Shown: positions 44,001 through 52,752 of the stretch, piece after piece
Position numbering within the stretch: the first letter of the stretch is position 1
How the letters are laid out: every line of letters starts with the position of its first letter
Assembly (NCBI RefSeq): GCF_000373245.1
Contig: NZ_KB890755.1
Location: 131,408-195,407, forward strand
DNA: 64,000 bases
Origin: Echinicola pacifica DSM 19836
Lineage (GTDB): Bacteria; Bacteroidota; Bacteroidia; Cytophagales; Cyclobacteriaceae
Reading direction: 5' to 3'
The notes under the pieces: generated by a model
Told to the model about the DNA's origin: nothing
Database searches by the model: none
Seen by the model: the letters and a program-made list of their open reading frames with translations, nothing else
Made by a program: the position numbers and the translations under genes

Positions 44001-45177
44001 CGCCCACCAGGAGTCGATTTTGAGGATCCATCGTAAAGCTATTGATGGATTGGCTCTTTTTCAGCGAGTCCACAGGGGTGATGAGGTAGGTGGTATAATT
44101 CTGATCTATGATCTTAATTTTATTGATCCCTCCACCCTGTGTTGCCAGCCACATGATGCCGGTATGATCCCTAAATACACCTCTGACCTCGTTATTATTG
44201 AGGGAGTTCTTTTTAGGGGCTGAGCTATAGTTATTGAAGCTTTTATTGGCGCTTCCCCAGTTTTGAAGGACGCTCACCCCGTAGGGAGTGCCGATCCATA
44301 TGGCGCCATTTTTATCCTCATTGATATCATAAATGATATTGCCGATCAGGCTATTCGTCGTTTTTTCTTCCCTACCAAACCAGTCAAGGATAATCGGTTC
44401 CCTGGCATCATTGATATCGAGGACATAGAGGCCATCATCCCAGGTGCCCACCCATAGGTTATTTTTTTTATCAATATGAAGGGCAAATAATGTATTGTAC
44501 TTGCTGGGATTAGGGCCCCGGTCAAAGAACTTCATTACTTTATACACTCCCGCTTGCTGGTCCACCAAGCCCAATCCCTGTCCCCAGGTGGCTACCCAGA
44601 TATTCCCCTCGGCATCGATGACGAGATCGCGTACATTTGGCCGGACGGTCTTGCCATTATATTCACCAAGAAACCGCTGAAACTGCTGGGAGGTGGGATC
44701 ATAGGAAAACACCCCTGCAACACCGCCAAACCATATTTTACCGGATTTGTCACGGCTTAAACTTGCAAAACCCTGCTTTAAAGAATATCCGGCTCCCTGG
44801 GGTTGAATGAGGAATTCAGCTTTATTATTGACCTTATCAAAGGACAGCATGCCAGCAGAAGTCGCAAACCAAACCTTATTGTCATCCCCCTCCACTGCGT
44901 CGAAAAATTTGATTTGAGAAAGGCTATTATCATGGATAATATTGTCAAAACTGAGGATATCATAGCCATCATACCTGAACAGGCCCTCATTGGTTCCTAT
45001 CCAGATATAGCCCTCCTGATCCTGATAGGAGAAGTTACACTCATCCGTATCCAAGCCCTGCTCAGCAGAGATATAGCTGTATTCGAGCATATACCTCTCC
45101 TTAGGCACGAATGAAAAAAGGAGTGGAATAAAAATTAAACCTAACGCTATTCGTTTAATCTTTTGGAAGGCAATCAT
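41035..45177 (-). CDS. Hybrid two-component system sensor/regulator (HTCS)
   Basis: A 1380-residue one-protein signalling system. A short N-terminal hydrophobic segment (about 8-25) is followed by a periplasmic two-component-type beta-propeller (repeats such as GYIWIGTNEGLFRYDG and GNIWVATWGQGLG, about 30-695), a Y_Y_Y domain (about 735-803), a transmembrane helix (about 809-831), a histidine kinase with phospho-His H867 in NLSHELLTPLS and ATPase motifs NLLSNAIKYTP and DGLGIGLALT, a receiver (about 1122-1238) with phospho-Asp D1171 in IVSDLMVPEMDG, and an AraC-type helix-turn-helix domain (about 1270-1372). HTCS proteins bind PUL-derived oligosaccharides in the periplasm and activate PUL genes. 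It lies between the sulfatase-GH2 operon and the SusCD operon and may control both. Confidence 0.97.
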   Translation of the reverse strand: MIAFQKIKRIALGLIFIPLLFSFVPKERYMLEYSYISAEQGLDTDECNFSYQDQEGYIWIGTNEGLFRYDGYDILSFDNIIHDNSLSQIKFFDAVEGDDNKVWFATSAGMLSFDKVNNKAEFLIQPQGAGYSLKQGFASLSRDKSGKIWFGGVAGVFSYDPTSQQFQRFLGEYNGKTVRPNVRDLVIDAEGNIWVATWGQGLGLVDQQAGVYKVMKFFDRGPNPSKYNTLFALHIDKKNNLWVGTWDDGLYVLDINDAREPIILDWFGREEKTTNSLIGNIIYDINEDKNGAIWIGTPYGVSVLQNWGSANKSFNNYSSAPKKNSLNNNEVRGVFRDHTGIMWLATQGGGINKIKIIDQNYTTYLITPVDSLKKSQSINSFTMDPQNRLLVGVQSLGFGVYDLKRQVFHHFTNFPEYKPLEELNINTVKSFIWDRKGVMWLGTRYRGLIKYDPKTKDYYSISNDFDHDAYSLRTIEKLSLDTNNNLWLISEGNLYHIVQGDGSKFDDFAVHNIAITQMDEDAPRSRPIDFDIDERGILYLGMSNGEILKSSLSIYEEGELTFTKISMYGHNNMVHSIYTTGDQLWVGGENGIQRYQIGESDRYIGSYLSEIRNLKISSMVRDRNRLLALSNRGVVALDIGEEEEGLNILSSDEGLQGNVFIKGALYKNDNRIYVGGHNGFNVLNTRNLVFDHSEPKVNLISIGSEDREIYNVDQFTEDKPFVVKYNDNAITISFAALDLRNPDDLYYAYKMDGLDDEWNYVSSNNRTATYVNLKPGDYSFMVKSTNARGKWALQHTTLPIYVQTAPYLTWWAYLIYSIILLGILYVIFVMYRRQARAKEDLRIQSVERSKSEKLNQFKLQFFTNLSHELLTPLSVLMIIAQKWRFSASKESEKEVRILNSNVNKLHEHIKQMLHFRKAETGNMILNLQDFSFNHLLEEILENYQVVAADKGVRLDYAVQENISGKMDREKLEMCLNNLLSNAIKYTPKGGLVNLEAIQQEAGGARSLYIKVTDTGRGIPKEHLDKIFNRFYRLSAINHFEDGLGIGLALTQHLIALQGGQIMVDSVEGEGTSFELTIPLSTTDNSLIPSTQISFPEEEEIESIERRSRKQLNPFTDIKYSGKKLLLVEDNPDFLVLMETYLSLYYKVITAQTGTEALELANNNDIDLIVSDLMVPEMDGFELCKKIKSDVNTSHIPFVIVTARTEDQDRLIGYEAGADSYLTKPINFEVLIYRLEALLKSREKVHADFNTGAFLEPKKIVNSSIDEEFLMKAKEIVENNISETEFSVKLLCEDLGMSNSMFYRKIKGILDITPNEFIKNIRLRRAAQLLEEKEINISEVAYMTGFNDLSYFGVCFKKQYGKSPSTFQKEFLGAEESNSLN

Positions 45178-45220
45178 TTAAGGCTTTTCTTAGGTTAATG
45201 CAGATTTGAAATTACAAAAA

Positions 45221-45249
45221 AAACGCCCAATATTAAGTATTGGGCGTTT
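45221..45249 (-). terminator. Rho-independent terminator at the end of the large SusCD operon
   Basis: A perfect 12-bp stem (aaacgcccaata at 45221-45232, tattgggcgttt at 45238-45249, 5-nt loop) followed on the minus strand by a run of eight T including the arm end. It lies 43 nt after the stop of the clan GH-A gene and separates it from the HTCS gene. Confidence 0.9.
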
Positions 45250-45292
45250 AAAAGATTACCTAAATTCAATCAGACTTATTCTATTCCTCCAT

Positions 45293-47884
45293 TTATCGAC
45301 CTCTCCCTGTAAGTCGCTGAAAAGGAGGAAGTGAGATTATCTCTTTATTTTTATATTTTGCATAGGCCTTCACGAAGTAGCTGCGCTTAGGATCCAGCTC
45401 GCTCCATGGGATATGCACGGAGTATTCACCGTTTTTTGGGGATTCAGTGGCCTTAAAAGCCATTTCTTCCAAATTCAGAAATGACACATCATTCAGCTTC
45501 ACCCCAAAGCTCCCCGGCTTATTAAGTTGTAAATTCTCCGATTTTACATAAATCGTGATTCCCTCCTCCTTATTTTCTATGCGGTCAATATAGATAGAAT
45601 AGGCAGGGTTTCTTTTGATTACGGTGGCGATATTCGGATAATAAGCCGTCTCGCCGGCCTGATTTACGGCTTTTACCGTATAGAAATAATCCCCATCCAA
45701 AGGCGCATCATCGATAAAATGGTTGCCTTCGATATTCTCCGCATATCGCTCAAACTGATGAGGTTCCGAGCCCTTGTAGAGGTTATAGCGTACGTCCTGG
45801 TGCACAGTATCCTGCACGATCCACTCCAGGTACACCTTGCCATCCATCGTCTCTGTGGCAGAAATATTCCTTGCAGGAATTGGATATTGCTCATTGAGCA
45901 TGATCGATTCACTGTTTATAGCTTCTGTTTCTCCCAGACCATTATAAGCTTTGAGGCTGACCTTATAGTCCTGATCATAGTCCAATCCCGTCACGCGGTA
46001 TCCGAAGACATTTTTAGCATCATAGGTTTTGGAAAATCCGCCATCTACAGCGGCCACGGTCACCTGATAGCCATCTGCCCCAGTGGCACTTTCCCAGTAA
46101 AGGGTAAGGCTTTTATCTCGCTGGCTGATTTTGAAGATCTTAGGGGCTGAAGGTTTTTCAAATTTCTCCATTACCTTATTAGACGCCTCACTCTTCTCAT
46201 CACCATATATCGCATACACCTCAAAACTATAATCCTGTCCCTGCTCCAGGGAGTTTATTGAGGCCTGGGTGTCTTGGGTGCGGATGGTCTTCACCTTACC
46301 CGCCTTATCGGTGATCGCAATTTCATAGGCGTCGGCCATTTCGCGCTTCCACCATTCCAGGTTTATTCCCTTATCGGTGATGGTAGAATTATAAATTCGG
46401 GAAGGCTCCGCAGAAGGGTTCCTGCCATTCTTCCATTTCACCAAGCTCACGGAATAGGGCTTCACGGTAACTGTATTGCCCTTATATTTTTCATTTTCTA
46501 TGGGTACATTCTTATTCTCCGCGACGGCTGACCATATATAGCTTTGGTCAAAGTCAAAAGAAGGAGATTGTCCATCGATTTTCAAGTCAAAAGCATAGGC
46601 TTCGCCGGATCGGTTGGTGATGGCTAGGTAGTCTTCTCCATTGATTCCTTCGAAGTAGCTCGCATATACCGATTCCACAGGCTCTCCCAAGCCTGGCACC
46701 TTCCGGGCACCTGTCACGTTGACGGGGGATATCCTTTTAGAATTATTGGTGGCCATATGAATGAGTTGAAGCCCTTTGCCTTCTTCATCCTGATAGGTTC
46801 CACTCATGATGGTATCCGTATCGATGGGTCTCTGATCTCTATAGGCTTCTTCGATCAGCTCATTCCTATTGGTGGCTGGGCGAATCTTATTACTCACCTC
46901 GTGGGAGCCGATCAGGAAGGCATTGGGATGGGCTAGCTGACGCAGGGTATATTCTGCATTATAGATCCCTGAGAAGATCCCGTTGAGTGGTGCATTCCAG
47001 ACGCCAAACTCGGTGATGAGCATAGGGATTCCCTCAGCGGTGTACTCCTCAATTTCGGCCATAGCCTCATCTGTGGTGGCTTCGATCACCTTGGTATTGG
47101 CACGCCTCATTGCCTGATCAAAAGACTCCTTACCTCCCACATGAGGGGCATAAGAGTGCTTACTGAATACATTCCAATAGGCTCCTTTTTCGACCTGATA
47201 CTGATTTATTTCTTTCATAAAATCCCAAATACCATCCCAGGTAAAGTTTAGGGCTAGCTTAGCATCTGGATAGACTTCTTGGATGGCTTCCGCATGCGGT
47301 TTCATTTTTTGGGCATAGTCATAGCCATCATTCCACCAATACCGGCTTCTGTTGGGCACGTAGAAATAAGGTTCATTACAAAACTGCCATACGTCCACCA
47401 CGATATTATTATCCTTGCAAAACCGGGCCAAGGCACGGGTCATCTCGGGAGTTTCCGTGAAACCATTGATGGTGATCACCAACTTGCCCTGCACCTCACC
47501 CAGCAGGTGGTACAAGTCAATAATACGGTGCGGTCCCTTCACTTCAAGGAACCGATTGCCACGATAATACTGGCTGGCGTGGTCCATCATCATGGCATAA
47601 TCCAAATTGTACATCCCCGTGGCAGAGCTAAATGCGTCACCCATGGTTCCCGAAAAATACCTCAACCATCCGGGCTTGAGGGTGTGGACGGCTTCCCGGA
47701 ATTCGGGGTGGGTATAGCTCCACACTTTATCGGCTATCCGTACATTAAATCCACTGGAACCCAGTACCAGCTCATGCCCCTCGGAGGTGTTTACTTCCAG
47801 GCTGCCAGGTAGGGTTTCTTGACCTATAGCGGGGGAAAACCCTGCTAATAGTAAAAAGAAGAAAAGGCTTATTGATCTATACAT
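45293..47884 (-). CDS. Clan GH-A glycoside hydrolase with C-terminal fibronectin type III domains, family unassigned
   Basis: An 863-residue exported protein (signal 1-21, AIGQ). Residues about 25-330 form a TIM-barrel hydrolase: LKPGWLRYFSGTMGDAF after the first strands, the Asn170-Glu171 acid/base pair in DVWQFCNEPYF and the nucleophile Glu292 in PMLITEFGVWN. A beta-sandwich (about 340-490) follows, then three FN3-like domains (about 492-770) and a final beta domain. The layout is reminiscent of GH39/GH79/GH86-type enzymes, but I cannot assign it to one of them. It is the last gene of the operon with two SusCD pairs and a DUF1735 protein, where an endo- or exo-hydrolase matching their ligand would be expected. 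No lipobox or T9SS tail is visible. Confidence 0.75.
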   Translation of the reverse strand: MYRSISLFFFLLLAGFSPAIGQETLPGSLEVNTSEGHELVLGSSGFNVRIADKVWSYTHPEFREAVHTLKPGWLRYFSGTMGDAFSSATGMYNLDYAMMMDHASQYYRGNRFLEVKGPHRIIDLYHLLGEVQGKLVITINGFTETPEMTRALARFCKDNNIVVDVWQFCNEPYFYVPNRSRYWWNDGYDYAQKMKPHAEAIQEVYPDAKLALNFTWDGIWDFMKEINQYQVEKGAYWNVFSKHSYAPHVGGKESFDQAMRRANTKVIEATTDEAMAEIEEYTAEGIPMLITEFGVWNAPLNGIFSGIYNAEYTLRQLAHPNAFLIGSHEVSNKIRPATNRNELIEEAYRDQRPIDTDTIMSGTYQDEEGKGLQLIHMATNNSKRISPVNVTGARKVPGLGEPVESVYASYFEGINGEDYLAITNRSGEAYAFDLKIDGQSPSFDFDQSYIWSAVAENKNVPIENEKYKGNTVTVKPYSVSLVKWKNGRNPSAEPSRIYNSTITDKGINLEWWKREMADAYEIAITDKAGKVKTIRTQDTQASINSLEQGQDYSFEVYAIYGDEKSEASNKVMEKFEKPSAPKIFKISQRDKSLTLYWESATGADGYQVTVAAVDGGFSKTYDAKNVFGYRVTGLDYDQDYKVSLKAYNGLGETEAINSESIMLNEQYPIPARNISATETMDGKVYLEWIVQDTVHQDVRYNLYKGSEPHQFERYAENIEGNHFIDDAPLDGDYFYTVKAVNQAGETAYYPNIATVIKRNPAYSIYIDRIENKEEGITIYVKSENLQLNKPGSFGVKLNDVSFLNLEEMAFKATESPKNGEYSVHIPWSELDPKRSYFVKAYAKYKNKEIISLPPFQRLTGRGR

Positions 47885-47906
47885 AATAGTTTTTACTGGT
47901 TTATAA

Positions 47907-49916
47907 TCAAGGTAAAGTAGGTGAAGGGTGGCTAACTCTGTGGAAATGGCCTTTTAGAAATCCTTCGATGTCTTGAGCACCATAAAGCTCCTCCATGTCC
48001 ATCATCCCAAAGTCAATGAGAATGCTTCTAGCCTGAAAGCGGATTCGATTTGACTTAGCCGAAGAGGCCAGGTCCTTTATCTCCTCCACAGCGGGCAAGG
48101 CGAGGTCTCCAATATTCTCCAGCGAACTACCCGCAAAGGTGTTCCCTGATTGGCAGGAAGAAATCAGTAGCTCGAGGCCTTCCTTTTGTCCCAAATAAAC
48201 AAGGGTCTCCCCTGCTATCGCCTGCAAGCTTCCGAGAGTCTCCTCCTTAGCGGCAGTTAATAATCCTGAGGTATCTAAGTGAAGCTCCGACTGAGACGCC
48301 AGATAGGCTATCCCGGAATAAGCCCACCAGCGGAACTCCGGCCGCTCATGCTTCAGGTAGCTCAGCAAGTCCGGGAGGTCCTTCTGGGTCGGTGCAGCGG
48401 ATTTCTCCACCAATCGATGCAGCTCCGCCAAAGGATAATCGCTGTTTTTCACCCATTCGTAAAGTGAAATCCCCTCATCGGTGAAGGCATCCCTAATATC
48501 TCTAGGGAAGAATCCCAGGTCTCCGGATTCCTGAATATGCCGTGCTGTCTCGGCTCTAAGTTCCTGTAATTTGGACTGGTGCTCCGGGCTATCGGCGAGG
48601 TTGACTATGCCTGAAGGATCCCGGGACATATCAAAAAGATACTCCTGCGCCTTCACCTCGTAATAAGAGCGAAAGGGGTCGATGGCTCCACCCTGGTAGA
48701 AATAATCATCCCACGCCTGCTGAGCGGGCATACCCCACTGAAAGGATTGCTTGAGACCATGACGCTTATAAGGTGTATAATTTTTGAGGTAGAAATATTG
48801 CTCGTCGGCCACCACTCTGGAAGGGTCGAAATGGTCCTCAGAATTGGTTCTGAAGGCATGGGCATACTTCCTTTTTATTGCCGCAGGCCCCATAAAGGGC
48901 TTCCCCTGGAGATGATCAGGGAGCTCCGCCCCCGCCAGGCTGATGAGCGTAGGGCCAAAATCCACAAACTCCACCAATTGGCGACTGTGCGTACCAGGGC
49001 TGCCGGGCAGGAGATGCTGCCACTTTTCGGGTGCATATACGATCAGTCCTGGCTTCATGCCAGACTCGAAGGGAAAGGCCTTACCTCTGGGAAGGCATCC
49101 ACCATGGTCGGAGAAGAAAAAGATGATGGTATTATCGAGCAAATCTCTTTCCCGCAGGTCATCCAGGAAACTCCCTACCCAGGCATCAGCGTCCTCCACT
49201 CCCTCCAGGTGCAGGGCATAATCGGCCCTTACCTCTGGTAGATCTGGCAGATGAGGTGGCAATTGCAGCGCATTCAGGTCCAGGCGTGAAGCTTCGCGAG
49301 CCTTCACCGTCACGGAAGTCATGCGGCTCATATGGGTGGTGTGATTGTTGAATTGGGCAAAAAATGGCTTGTCGCCTCGTTTTGCATTGTTATAGCTCGC
49401 ATTGGGCTTTTGGCCATCATCGCTTCTATAGCCACTCAGCCCATCCCAGGTTTTGGGGTAAAACTCCTTCTGCACCGCTTTGGTGATATTATAATCGGTC
49501 TTTCCCGCATTGACAGTATAGTAGCCAGCCTCTTTGAGGTACTGAGGAAAAAAATATTCCTGAGGAACAATCATATTATTCCTATGCCAATCAGTCCCAT
49601 AGGTGGTGGCATAACTTCCCGCGATCAATGAGGATCTGGCCGGGGAACAATAGGGAGCATTGGAAAACACATTGTCGAATACCAAGCCATTTTCTGCTAA
49701 GAAATCAATGTTTGGAGTGGATATAGCGCTATTGCCGTAGGCAGGCAAAAGATAGGGAGAGGTATCTTCTATCACCAAAAACAGGATATTGGGCCTGTCC
49801 TCAGTGGGGATGTCCACTTTCACGGCGCTGGTAGATGCAGCTGTGGCCATATGAACGGCGCATAATGATCCAGCCAGGAGCAGAATGGTCCTGTAAAGCC
49901 TTTGATATAATCTCAT
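47907..49916 (-). CDS. Sulfatase, S1_8-like, with C-terminal helical-repeat extension
   Basis: A 669-residue exported sulfatase, about 150 residues longer than its neighbours. The metal pair is E50-D51 (FLVIEDTSPYLLPAYGN), which is the ED variant usual in S1_8-like enzymes, and the formylglycine motif is C90-S-P-A-R94 with Ala at the fourth position in place of Ser/Thr. NAGKTDYNI takes the place of GKWH, and FFFSDHGGCLPRGKAFPFESG gives the second half of the site. From about 500 the protein continues with HEAT-like helices (LLSYLKHERPEFRWWAYSGIAYL, ALPAVEEIKDLASSAKSNRIRFQARSILIDFG). The gene follows a hairpin after the DUF1735 gene and precedes the clan GH-A gene by 22 nt. Confidence 0.93.
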   Translation of the reverse strand: MRLYQRLYRTILLLAGSLCAVHMATAASTSAVKVDIPTEDRPNILFLVIEDTSPYLLPAYGNSAISTPNIDFLAENGLVFDNVFSNAPYCSPARSSLIAGSYATTYGTDWHRNNMIVPQEYFFPQYLKEAGYYTVNAGKTDYNITKAVQKEFYPKTWDGLSGYRSDDGQKPNASYNNAKRGDKPFFAQFNNHTTHMSRMTSVTVKAREASRLDLNALQLPPHLPDLPEVRADYALHLEGVEDADAWVGSFLDDLRERDLLDNTIIFFFSDHGGCLPRGKAFPFESGMKPGLIVYAPEKWQHLLPGSPGTHSRQLVEFVDFGPTLISLAGAELPDHLQGKPFMGPAAIKRKYAHAFRTNSEDHFDPSRVVADEQYFYLKNYTPYKRHGLKQSFQWGMPAQQAWDDYFYQGGAIDPFRSYYEVKAQEYLFDMSRDPSGIVNLADSPEHQSKLQELRAETARHIQESGDLGFFPRDIRDAFTDEGISLYEWVKNSDYPLAELHRLVEKSAAPTQKDLPDLLSYLKHERPEFRWWAYSGIAYLASQSELHLDTSGLLTAAKEETLGSLQAIAGETLVYLGQKEGLELLISSCQSGNTFAGSSLENIGDLALPAVEEIKDLASSAKSNRIRFQARSILIDFGMMDMEELYGAQDIEGFLKGHFHRVSHPSPTLP

Positions 49917-49963
49917 AGTTCGGATACTTTAAGAAATGATCATGAATACCTAAAATGAAGAAA

Positions 49964-49992
49964 AGAAAGGCGATGAAAATCACCGCCTTTCT
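49964..49992 (-). terminator. Hairpin between surface-protein genes and enzyme genes (attenuator-like)
   Basis: A 12-bp stem with one mismatch (agaaaggcgatg at 49964-49975, caccgcctttct at 49981-49992, 5-nt loop), followed on the minus strand by TTTTCTTCATTTT. It starts 22 nt after the stop of the DUF1735 lipoprotein gene; sulfatase and hydrolase genes follow in the same direction, so partial read-through is expected. Confidence 0.65.
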
Positions 49993-50014
49993 ACCATTTT
50001 ACATAAACCCGGTT

Positions 50015-50953
50015 TTACCATTCTTCAAAACCCAAATCAAGCTCAGGAGCCTGACGGATTATTAAAGTATCTTTGACGAGGTAATCCGCTTCATTTTTCA
50101 TGAACGAATACTCGATATAAAAAGCACTTTCATCTTCGGAGTAAGTTCCTTGACCCTGCAGATCCTGGATCTGATCATCTTCGGTACTTATGCTCACCAG
50201 ATTGCTGTCTTCATCCACGGTCAGGATGATGGATCCTGACTGATTGTTTCCTACTTGTGGCGTCAATACCTGATTTCTAGTGATAGTGCTCAGATTCCAA
50301 GTGGCGTTTTTGATCAGATCCTGATTGTTATACACCACTTCATTGACCACTTCACCGTTTTCATCCAGTTCTACCTGCGCTCCTTTGTGGTAATAAGTAC
50401 CACTGTAAGGACTGATATATTTGACCACCAAAATGGTATAGTTTTTTGGTGGGTTAATGACATTCCCGAGGTCATCATAGCTTCCCGAGGCTATAGAATC
50501 CAGGGAAGAAGCAGTGATCCTGATGGGAAGCGCATAGGTATTGGAGGTGGCGTCGGGATCATTGGTAAAATTCTCCCTGTTTAGGCTCACGGTGATATCG
50601 CCGATATATTTGCCAGCAGGGATGAGCATCCGGCTGTCATCGCTGAGGGTATAATAGCTTTCGGGAAGGAGCACAAACTCATTACCGCCAGTAAAAGCCT
50701 CATCTTCCAGCAGGCTAGGATCGACCACAAAGTCTGCATATTCCTGCACTTCGCTGGTACGCTTACCACCCATGGCCACGCCCACCTTAAACTCCATCTC
50801 GTCATAAGCGACGATGGTCCTGAGGGGCTTCTGACTGCCAAAATAAACAATGGTATAGTCAAAATCCTCTATATAATCCTCATAAGGCTCGCAGGACATC
50901 AGTCCACCCGCCAGTAAGGCAACTCCTAAAATTATATTATTTATCTTCATCAT
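50015..50953 (-). CDS. DUF1735-type surface glycan-binding lipoprotein
   Basis: A lipoprotein of 312 residues from the ATG at 50953 (a second ATG follows directly). The frame is open up to a TTG at 50974 that would overlap the SusD stop, but the ATG is clearly better placed, 14 nt after that stop. The signal peptide ends GLMSC. The first domain (YEDYIEDFDYTIVYFGSQKPLRTIVA, and LLPESYYTLSDDSRMLIPAGKYIGDITVSLN) is typical of DUF1735; the second half is beta-rich with YSGTYYHKGAQVELDENGEVV. Such proteins sit downstream of SusCD pairs in the SusE/F position and bind glycan at the cell surface without catalysis. Ligand unknown. Confidence 0.88.
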   Translation of the reverse strand: MMKINNIILGVALLAGGLMSCEPYEDYIEDFDYTIVYFGSQKPLRTIVAYDEMEFKVGVAMGGKRTSEVQEYADFVVDPSLLEDEAFTGGNEFVLLPESYYTLSDDSRMLIPAGKYIGDITVSLNRENFTNDPDATSNTYALPIRITASSLDSIASGSYDDLGNVINPPKNYTILVVKYISPYSGTYYHKGAQVELDENGEVVNEVVYNNQDLIKNATWNLSTITRNQVLTPQVGNNQSGSIILTVDEDSNLVSISTEDDQIQDLQGQGTYSEDESAFYIEYSFMKNEADYLVKDTLIIRQAPELDLGFEEW

Positions 50954-50967
50954 TTTGCTGTTTTTGA

Positions 50968-52740
50968 TTACCAACCAAGGTTATTGATCAATTGAGGGCT
51001 TTTAGACATCTCGTCATAAGGGATCGGATTATAGTAATATTTGATGGCATCAAAATTACGCTGCTCCACCAAGGTCTCTTCAAACGATAGTTCGCCATCG
51101 GCATTTCTCTCGATTTTCACTCCCAGGATGTCTTCGTCTAGCGGCATCACCCATCTTCTCATATCATAGAAGCGTTGGTTTTCGAATGCCAGTTCCAGCC
51201 TTCTTTCATTCTGAATGAAATCTCTGAAAGCTTCTTTACCCTGTGCGGCCACCTCATCCACATAGCCAGCGTCATTGATCCCGGCGGCAGAGCGGATGGA
51301 CTTGATTACGTCCACAGCAGACTGGGACATATCTGCGCCCACGACGGTAGGCCCAAAAGCTTCGTTGGATGCTTCCGCGAAATTCAGGTAAATCTCTGTT
51401 CTTCTCAGCAGTGCATGATAATGGTGATCATTACTAGGGCTGATAGGATCCAGTAGGCCATTCTGTACCGAAAGCCACTTTCTCAGGTAATAGCCTGTTC
51501 GTGTGTTTCTTTGATTGACAGACTTGGAGTCTTTTCCGCCTTCATAGGTTTGCAATGCAGAACCATTGAGCTGCTGGCCATTATAAAATATGGTCAAAGC
51601 CAATCGAGGGTCTCTATTTTGATAAGGATTTTCTGGATCGTAACCGGATCTGGGATCATCGATGGGGAAGCCATTACGCATTGGGAAAGCCTCCACCAGG
51701 TTTTGGGAAGGGCTCGTCCTCGCATCGCCAAACTCAGAAATCGGATAATTCTTATTCTCTAGGTCTCTATTATTCTGGTATTTTCTCCAAACAAACTCCG
51801 ATGGAGTGGTCGAGCTATTAAAGTCGGCCGTCTTAAGGCTAGAGAAATTACCGATATTTTCGATTGCTTCCTGCGCATACTGAGCCGCTGTCACCCATTT
51901 CGCCTCATAGGTAGCCACGTCCAATACCGTAAAATCTCCCATGCCATTGATGGCGGTAATTTCGTTGGACTGGGTCGCTGGGCTAGCAGCATATACGCCT
52001 ACGCGGGCCTTTAAGGCAAGGGCGGTTTGCTGATCTGCTCTACCAATCTGCTGATCGCCAAGGATAGGGTTGCTTCCTGAATATACCTCTGGAAGATAAA
52101 ACATGGCTGAATCTAGATCAGTAATGATCTGATCGACACATTCCTCATAGGTATTTCGCTCCACCTGATCCAGCTGCGCCGCTTCCTCAAAAGTAAGTGA
52201 AGAAAGAACAATTGGATAGCCAAGGGCTTCACCATTATTAGCTTTACCGCCAAACTGCTGCAGCAGGGTGAATCCCCACCAGGCACGAAGGTAAAATGCT
52301 TCTCCTTTGAGGTTTATTCTCTTGGCCATATCGGCATCGGGATCCACAAGATCATAAATGACATTGTCCCCTAAGCCATTTTCCAGGAAAATATGGATAT
52401 TTCTAAACTGATTGTAGGCATTGTCCCAGTTCCCGATAGGGCTGGAAGCAGGACTCACTGCACCCGTGCTATAGGAATATAGTCCACTACCAAAGGCACT
52501 GGTGACGGCATTATCCGTGGCCACGTCCAGGAAATCTCCGCCATTCTCGATGGAGAAGTTGGCAGGAATATTCGCATAGGCGTTCATAAGGAAGCCTTCT
52601 GTCCTTTCGGGAAGCCCAAAGGCAAATTCGTCCCCATAGGTATTGTCCAGTACAGGCTCCAATTCCATATTACAGGAAGTACTTGCGCCCAGCAGACATG
52701 AATACAATGCTATTTTTATATAGTTATTTCTTGATTTCAT
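50968..52740 (-). CDS. SusD/RagB family outer-membrane glycan-binding lipoprotein
   Basis: A 590-residue lipoprotein (signal ending STSC23). The SusD features are the N-terminal helix region with GFLMNAYANIPANF, the helical LKGEAFYLRAWWGFTLLQQFGG, ALALKARVGVYAASPA, and the C-terminal RagB block RRTEIYLNFAEASNEAFGP, IQNERRLELAFENQRFYDMRRW and a final YYNPIPYDEMSKSPQLINNLGW. It is the partner of the SusC gene 12 nt upstream. The operon contains two SusCD pairs in series, so this pair is the second transport unit. Expected ligand is a sulfated oligosaccharide from the same glycan. Confidence 0.96.
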   Translation of the reverse strand: MKSRNNYIKIALYSCLLGASTSCNMELEPVLDNTYGDEFAFGLPERTEGFLMNAYANIPANFSIENGGDFLDVATDNAVTSAFGSGLYSYSTGAVSPASSPIGNWDNAYNQFRNIHIFLENGLGDNVIYDLVDPDADMAKRINLKGEAFYLRAWWGFTLLQQFGGKANNGEALGYPIVLSSLTFEEAAQLDQVERNTYEECVDQIITDLDSAMFYLPEVYSGSNPILGDQQIGRADQQTALALKARVGVYAASPATQSNEITAINGMGDFTVLDVATYEAKWVTAAQYAQEAIENIGNFSSLKTADFNSSTTPSEFVWRKYQNNRDLENKNYPISEFGDARTSPSQNLVEAFPMRNGFPIDDPRSGYDPENPYQNRDPRLALTIFYNGQQLNGSALQTYEGGKDSKSVNQRNTRTGYYLRKWLSVQNGLLDPISPSNDHHYHALLRRTEIYLNFAEASNEAFGPTVVGADMSQSAVDVIKSIRSAAGINDAGYVDEVAAQGKEAFRDFIQNERRLELAFENQRFYDMRRWVMPLDEDILGVKIERNADGELSFEETLVEQRNFDAIKYYYNPIPYDEMSKSPQLINNLGW

Positions 52741-52752
52741 TTTCTTTTGGAT

